Below are positions 57,660-64,000 of a stretch of DNA of 64,000 nucleotides, piece after piece (within the stretch, counting starts at the first letter, position 1; each line of letters starts with the position of its first letter). Under the pieces are notes generated by a model, which saw only the letters and a list, made by a program, of their open reading frames with translations, was not told the origin of the DNA and ran no database searches. Origin of the DNA: Hyparrhenia diplandra (lineage: Eukaryota > Streptophyta > Magnoliopsida > Poales > Poaceae); the NCBI GenBank assembly GCA_015847255.1, contig JADLZK010007832.1, forward strand, positions 124,001 to 188,000, given 5' to 3'. The position numbers and the translations under genes were made by a program.

Positions 57660-59095
57660 ATAGTTTTTTTTAGAAAGGACGGCAAAAGCTTTGTCGCGAT
57701 TTCTATTAGACGAATAAAAGAAAAAGGCAAGTGTCAGCCTAGTTTTTTGACTGGAAACCAGGCCAGAAAAACCATACAAATTTGGATGATACCCTACTCC
57801 GCCTGAACACCTAGCTACCAAGTCTACTCAACTTCGCCCAAAGCTAGCGCCTACTCAACTCCACAACTCTGAACCACTTGTACAACTCGACTAACAACAA
57901 CACGGATGAAAAACAAGGATAAACAATAAGCACCTCTCGGTTGGATTGGGTCATCAACACAAGGTTCCATCACCGCCGCTCGGTCGGATTGGGACGTCGA
58001 CACGAGCCACCACGGGAAAAGGCACAAAACCAAGAAGGAAAAACACAACACACAGAACACGAAGTCACCACGCCACCAACCACCGGGAGAGGAGCCGCAA
58101 GGGAGCCGCCGATATCGCGCCGTCGTCACCAACGTATGAGCCGCAGCCGGCCGCAAGTCCGAGCAGCCACACGAAACTCCGCCGCCACGGGACTATCCTC
58201 CTCAAGTTGCACACCCACAATTGTCGATCCCCCCGCTCCAGCGTTGCATCACGGACACTCTTGTTGCGGCACCGTTGAGAACCACCGATCCCAAAGCAAC
58301 TCAACTTGGGGGCCTCGCCTCACCCAACGACTCAACTACAACCCGGGACTCGGATATACGAAAACCACTCCAAGAGCATCACCTCCGCCCCACTAGCAAC
58401 CGAGATCACCACCACCATGTGTGACAACTCAAGACCTCTAGCCCCACCCCGCCAACTCGACTAGGTGCACCCCAAGCGGCAACACCACGGCCCACCACCG
58501 CCACGAGCCGAGGCGGGTCTCCGGATGCAACGCCTCCAAGGAGGGCACGACGCCCAATCACCACCGTCCAAATAGGACCGGGTTTTCACCCCGAGAACCC
58601 CGCGAGGAAATGGTAGCCCTCAATGGTGCCCCTAGGGGGAACGACGAGGCAAAAGCCGCCGCCACCACACGATCATGCCAATAGCACACCCGAAACCTCA
58701 AAACCCGGGGCACCAAGAGCATCCCCTCCTCACCACCTAGCACCCGATCACCACCACCATGTTTGACACCTCAAGACCCCTAGCCCCATGGGCCCTGGTA
58801 GCCAAATCGACTAGGTGCACCCCAAGCGCAACGCCGCGAGGCAACACCACACCAGGCCACCGAGATCCCCACCACCGCCGCCACCAGACGGTCTCGGGAG
58901 GGATTCGGATGCAACAATCACCAACTTATTGGAGGGCACGACGTCATGGCGTCGATTGTGTACAACATTCGTCCATGTAGCAAATAGGACTTGGGTTTTC
59001 ACCAAAGACGGTTGTGGCAATTTAAAAGAACCCGGATGCGGCCCGTGACTTTAGGGTTGACCGTTCTGCGAGGAAATGGTAGCCCTCAATGGTGC
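57660..59095 (-). mobile_element. Retroposon (LINE-related, non-coding) with internal duplication
   Basis: Read on the minus strand, the body contains TGGTAGCC-like, GGTGAAAACCC and GGAGGGCACGACG motifs and ends CTTTTGCCGTCCTTTCTAAA plus an A-run at about 57662. That tail form is familiar from grass LINE-related retroposons. Two consecutive copies of a block are present (about 58380-58620 and 58725-59090), sharing CGACTAGGTGCACCCCAAGC, GGAGGGCACGACG and GGGTTTTCACC. The open frames on both strands are composition artefacts. Confidence 0.5.
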
Positions 59096-59860
59096 CCTTA
59101 ACTTGCCTTACGGGAGAACGACGACCGTCGCGTCCAAGGGCCGTGAACGCCACCATTGCACACTCGGGTCAAAAAAATAGCACACCCCTGGTGGGGCCCG
59201 TGTGTCATTGGCCCGCAAACCACAACGCCACCCGCGCCGTAGTCTTCCCTATCTTCTGGTCGCTCCCAACGCCCGCCACCACGCCGCCCGAAATTGACCC
59301 CCTCACACCTTTCCCACGCGCCGCTCCGGCTCCGTCCCCGGGTCTGCCGTGGTGCTGCTCGTTTGTGCAGGAAATTCCCGTCAGCTGCAGCTGAGGCACC
59401 GGTCGCTGTTCTAGAGGAGGAAGGCAGGTGTGCGGGCGCTGTCCCCATCTAGGCCACTCGCACACACCCTTCCATCTCCTCTTCGGCTGGTAAGTTCTTC
59501 CTCTCCTCTTACAGGATCCATTTTCTCCTCCAATCTCTACCCTCCCCAGTCGATCCATTCTAATAGATCTCACCTCAGGCTCAAGTGCTCGGAAGAAGAT
59601 CCCGTGTGCTGTTGCAGCGTTCCAGCGACGCCCGCCCCGAGCTGCTCCCGCAGATCCAGCCGCCGGAACAGGTGAGCTCGTTTTGTTTGTCTGACCAACT
59701 GCTGCACCGATCTGTGCCGAACCCCTTCACTATGTCACCAAATCCACTGATTCCTTCTTTCGCTCCCAGCCAACGCGACGCGTCTCAGGACTCTCGGCTC
59801 AGCAGATCCGCACACGCCTTCAAAGGAAATGGTATGTCCCTGCAACACGACAGTATATGA
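59096..59860 (+). other. Gene-like 5' region, product not recognised
   Basis: GC-rich plus-strand DNA with splice-like signals (donor-like GGCTGGTAAGTTC at about 59484, acceptor-like CTCTTACAG at about 59515, donor-like AACAGGTGAGC at about 59669). It resembles the leader of a grass gene or of a long LINE. No coding exon with a recognisable domain follows; the next coding-like sequence is LINE ORF2 at 60.84 kb. Confidence 0.3.
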
Positions 59861-60700
59861 TTAGGCAACTTAGTTTTTTAACCGTCAAATCACAGAACTT
59901 TTCCTGTTATTTACATGAAACAAATGGGTGGCTTAAATCGATACTGAAACATCGTTTTCCCTATATAGTTTCAGAGTACATCTTTCTATTAGTTTTTGCA
60001 ATTGTGCATTCTGAACACACGGGTTCATCTGAACACTAATTAGAATAGACGGCAACTGTACACTAATTTTGAAATTGACTATCGAATGAGAACCTAGGGA
60101 CAATGTAGGGTCCTCACGCTGTATCACTCCACGTACCATGAATCTAACACTGAAAACCTAGGACTTTTATCCAACTATTTTTTTTTTTTGGGGGTCCAAC
60201 AAGCTGCAGACTAGATTGAAAGCAAATATATAGCCAACACTGCCATATGCTCGGATAAAAGTGCACTTATCACTGCTCAGATAAAAAAAACTGTAACCAA
60301 CACTGCATAGAAAAAATTATAGCCAACACTGCCATATGCTGAAGGTTAGATTTGACCTTATTTAACATCACGTTGATTCTGTGATAGCGTATATATAACA
60401 GCCGTTTCTTTCTCCGGGCTCCGCGTGCACCACAACCCCTAGCAGTCATTAAGACCAACGGCGATACAGACATGATAGAACAGCACTAATATTTACAATC
60501 TTTGCCAAATCTATAGGGTGATCTCTCAATATGATGTGATGGAATCCGGCAATTGCCTCAAGGAGTTCCCCAATCTGTTCGGGTATCTTCCCGTCCCGCA
60601 TGGTAGAGGCTTTGCAATCTTGTGATTACAATGAGTCTACATGCTTTCACTATAATTAGTCATTTGCATAGATCCTTTTTTTTAGATTAAGCTATGTTGT
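59861..60700. other. AT-rich, no gene; short imperfect repeats
   Basis: AGCCAACACTGCCATATGCT occurs twice (about 60231 and about 60322) and AACCAACACTGC once between them, a small imperfect repeat. Otherwise nothing is recognisable. Confidence 0.4.
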
Positions 60701-60839
60701 TGATTTTTCTCTCCACAATGCGGATTCATCGGAGGAGCTGCCATTGTTATTGGACTGCAGCAGGTGGAATTTGTTCTTCAAAATAAAAGGGTCATCTCAA
60801 TTTTGGAAGGGTTTGCATAAAGTCAAGCATTTCTTTAAA

Positions 60840-61640
60840 TGGGGGCAGAATATATAGTGAACAAGGGGGATAGAATTAGATTCTGGCATGGCTCATGGTT
60901 GGGAGGGATCCCTCTTTGAAATTGCAGTTTCCATCTACGTATGAGATAAATGAGAATCAACGTAATCTAATATCTGATATTTGGGATGGAGAAGAGTGGC
61001 GATTAACTTTTAGGAGGAATCTTCTTTGGATCTTGGTTAGAAGGGGTGCTTTTGGATGTCTCAAAAGAGGATACCATTAGATGAGTGCTTGATAAATCAC
61101 AATAATTTACCACAAAATCTCTATACCAACAGATTAGGGGGTGTCAAGGATAAGGTTGAGGACTTGATTTGGAAAGCAAAGACTAAAGTTTTCTTTTGGA
61201 AAATGATTCATGATAAATTGCGGGTGGCAGTAAACCTCAAGAAAAGTTTCAAAAAAAAAAAAAAAACCTCAAGAAAAGAAGTTGGCAGGGTAGCCATTTG
61301 TGTTGTGCTTGTGGGTGTTTGGAAACAATTGATCATGTTTTTGTGAATGTGTTCTTACTCAGTACATGAGGTGTTGTGTTAGAGATGCCTTTGATTTACA
61401 TATTTTCCCCTGTTAGTATCTCTGATTTCATATATGGGTGGGTGACTCGATGGCCGGGGGTGCCACGAGGGATTATATTGTTCTTCTTTGCATGCTTTAC
61501 TTGGGAAATCTGGAAGAACCCAAATAAGATGGCAAAAGAAAAGAGTTTCTGGATGTGATTATTCATGCCAACTTAAGGAGAAAGATAGATCCAAGGCCAT
61601 GGAAAAGAATGGAACACATCATGCTCATAGTTAAGATCCA
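60840..61640 (+). pseudogene. LINE ORF2 C-terminal remnant
   Basis: Plus-strand pieces: NKGDRIRFWHGSWLGG (about 60860-60905), SLKLQFPSTYEINENQRNLI then SDIWDGEEWRLTFRRNL (60905-61025), LGGVKDKVEDLIWKAKTKVF then FWKMIHDKLRVAVNLKK (61130-61245, zinc-knuckle RT domain), VSISDFIYGWVTRWPGVPRG then LFFFACFTWEIWKN (61410-61525). Two or more frameshifts and a poly-A stretch inside the domain (61250-61267) break it. Endonuclease and RT are missing. Confidence 0.8.
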
Positions 61641-63680
61641 TTTGTAAATTTTTGGGGAAGGCAAACCGGATAAACAATCGAGTTAAGTCATTTTTGAAAT
61701 TTGAATGAGAATTTGCTATCTTGGCTTGTCTTTTGTAGGAGCTAGATAGCATGTCATATTCAATTATTTGGTAATATTTATTTCATTTTCCAAATGGAGC
61801 TGTGGCGTCATATAAAACTCCAGGCAAGATTAGGGCTCAAACCTGGACAATTGTTTACATATTGCAACAAACTATTCTGAGTAAGATGGGGTGTTTGAGC
61901 TGAGTATGTTCATCGACGCCCCATTTGAGCTGAGTATCTGAGATTCGCTGGGAACTAGGATTTGGAATGACTACTGTCGACGCCTGCTGCTCCAAAGACA
62001 GTTGTGGCAATTCTCTACATACACCACACTGCATCTGCATTACGGTGCTTATGGGTCGCTAAAACCCCAAAATCACCATATTGGTGCAGCTCCTAGGGCC
62101 CGGCCCATTAAGCAGATTTTTTTTTTTTTTTTGTCGGCGTAAAAAAAAATGATTGCCCCCACAAACTGTACGTACCCGATAGACAATTAGATATGCTGAT
62201 ATGTACAGGACAAGGTTTACTCTCAGAACGTCAACGACTCAACGCTATCTCTAATCTCCATGTTCTATAGAGTGTGTTACATTTGCTGGCACACTGATGA
62301 TGGGATGCTTGTGGACGGCGTGTGCTCTGCTCGATCGGGCTTTAGTCTGCACTCTGGAGGTAAGAAAAGCACGTACCTTATCTGCCCCCCATTGCCGATC
62401 ATGAGGCGGCCAATATATGAATCTAAGCCCCGAATTTCCTTGTTGTTAATATATAGTCGAAGTGGTGATGCATGTCACAGACCTCGCCTGCCATGGGTCT
62501 TGTTTTGAAATTCACATTGTCAACGCTTGAGCAAAGCTTTTCCCTTGCCGTTGGCATGCATGTAACCTCTTGAAGTGGTAGGCATACTTGTGAGTTGTGA
62601 CGGGCAGAAAACACAAGTGGTTGGTGATGATGATGCCCGTCGATACGTAATACAGAACCTGTCAATCTCAACATCTCAAGATCAATAATCAATAAAGAAG
62701 CATATATTTATCCTTCCAGAATGTGCTATGGAGTATGGACACAGCAGTTGTTTCATAAAGGTGGTATGCAGGCAGTGTGCATTCGTGGTCCTGCACCCGG
62801 TCACCGGCCCACAGTGCGTCAGTGCCATATATAGTGGCACTCATTCCATCGTAACGTAACGTTCCTCCAGCAGATTTGATGCGCGTGTGCCTGCCTCGCC
62901 GTTTTCAGGCCATCCATTTGTAGCTTTAGGGCCGTAGGGAAGGTGGATTCGCTGCATGCAGGCTGCCGAAAAGCAACCATGATGTTCGGACTGCGTCTAT
63001 ATATTAATTATTGCCAATAATGAGCAGGGGTCAATGCCTTGAGGCACGATGTGTGTGTCCAACAAAGGTGTAGTACGTGACAAGACTACAAAGTGGCCTC
63101 AGCTCTGACGATTAGAATTTAGATCGATCGTGCGGTGGCGGTGGGTCTTTGACAAAGAAATTAATGGCACAAAAGCTTTCTCATCCACTCGTGGTCAACG
63201 AGCAACTGTCACGAGTCGATCATCGTGTGCATGCGCAGCCAGGACACTTTCTCTCCGTGCGTCGTCGTAACCGGCCAGCGCGGCAGCGTCCAAACCCAGC
63301 CCGGCCTTGCGTTTCGTGCCCATGTTTGTGGAGGACGTGGCGTAACAGATCGCAAACAGCCAAACACAGTCCAACGTAGCAGTTTTCACACGCACGCACG
63401 CGTGAGGTTAATAGCTTGGTTAATGCGTGTGCGGTTGAGACGTGATCTGTACTGGCAAGCAAACGTGGCTAAGACCGACGGACGTGCTCCGATTTCCATG
63501 CTGACTCAACCAGAAGCACTACCCGGCCGGCGGTGTTCGTCCTCGCACATTCTGGCGCGCAAAAAGCGTCGCACGAAACGAAAACCACCACCACAAGGAA
63601 AAACACAAAGGAGCGGTTGCAAAGAAGATATATCGGCCGGCGGCATCGTCAAAGTGCACGATGGACCTCCAGCTCCAGGT
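61641..63680. other. Intergenic DNA, possible distal promoter; no gene seen
   Basis: No supported coding sequence. T-run and A-run near 62118-62150. An imperfect palindrome AGTGCCATATATAGTGGCACT lies at about 62820-62840. From 63100 GC rises and CACG, CGTG and TGCATG motifs cluster, consistent with a promoter of a gene to the right. Confidence 0.4.
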
Positions 63681-64000
63681 GGCCTCGCCTATATATCCAT
63701 GCTCGCGCGTGCGTTCGTGGAGTCCAAGCGCCAGTTAACACCATTCTTCCAGCTTGGACTTGGATCACTGGAGATTCCGGGCCACACATCCATCCTCCAG
63801 GCTGATCCATCTTTCCAAAAGGGGTGGTGTGGTGTGGCCGCGAGCTCATCTTGAGGTCAGGTCGCTACGACGAGCGCTTTTTGCATGATTGATTGCCTCC
63901 TTTACGATCCGATCCATCTTCTGATAGATACGGGGAATATAATCAAAATCATTCAGCTTCTTCTTTGTGTCCTCTATTATTTTGCAGGAATCGTGTGCCA
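63681..64000 (+). promoter_or_regulatory. Possible 5' end of a gene running off the window
   Basis: CCTATATATCC at 63688-63698 is a good TATA box. A leader without a convincing ATG follows, and a strong polypyrimidine/acceptor TTATTTTGCAG stands at about 63978-63988 just before the edge. This fits a first, mostly untranslated exon and an intron whose second exon begins at about 63989. The product cannot be judged. Confidence 0.35.

Noticed and set aside
57941..59048. Several Pro/Arg/His-rich plus-strand frames
   Set aside because: Antisense to a GC-rich, internally duplicated retroposon; composition artefacts.
1..64000. CRISPR array, rRNA genes, telomere or satellite arrays
   Set aside because: No regularly spaced short repeats with unique spacers, no rRNA-like sequence and no TTTAGGG or long satellite arrays were seen.

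Overview
The window looks like nuclear DNA of a grass (Poaceae). The evidence is one GC-rich gene with the strong third-position GC bias of grass genes, surrounded by nested grass-type transposons: a CACTA element with a TNP2 transposase, copia and gypsy LTRs, an Au-like tRNA-derived SINE, Stowaway/Tourist-like MITE remnants and many 5'-truncated LINE tails. I cannot name the species. No bacterial, organellar or CRISPR features are present. All family names come from recognising motifs by eye; no search was run.

Layout. 1-3 kb: a minus-strand solo LTR with a 5-bp target-site duplication (TSD). 3-13.1 kb: CACTA-derived DNA. Its degraded minus-strand transposase ends at a clear right terminus at 13111. 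The element is broken up by LTR-retrotransposon-like DNA and by a segment (5.2-6.1 kb) that alternates in short blocks between two other parts of the window. 14.86-15.54 kb: a Mutator-like element with long terminal inverted repeats (TIRs) and a GC-rich core. 16.9-25.0 kb: two tandem, decayed copies of a BNR/Asp-box sialidase-like gene. One has a LINE inserted in an exon; the other holds a fragment of a YyaL/SPATA20-type thioredoxin gene in its first intron. 25.4-29.2 kb: a minus-strand gene of unknown function whose head (serine-rich exon plus basic exon start) is duplicated.

31267-47966 is bounded by matching 17-bp TIRs and a perfect 8-bp TSD, and I interpret it as one 16.7-kb hAT element. 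Inside are a gypsy-like LTR, a SINE with a 13-bp TSD, a copia element with a 5-bp TSD, a broken BED zinc-finger transposase exon, and minus-strand exon-like fragments, one catalase-like.

51050-53548 is the only gene that looks fully intact: a GH17 glucan endo-1,3-beta-glucosidase with a signal peptide and a GPI-anchor-type tail on a small last exon. Beyond it lie a repeated and rearranged segment with a broken membrane-protein gene (54.4-56.8 kb), LINE and retroposon remnants (57-61.7 kb), and a possible gene 5' end at the right edge.

There is no sign of a multi-gene system acting together. The notable content is structural: nested insertions dated by TSDs, gene-fragment capture, and one collinear two-source mosaic that may be an assembly artefact.
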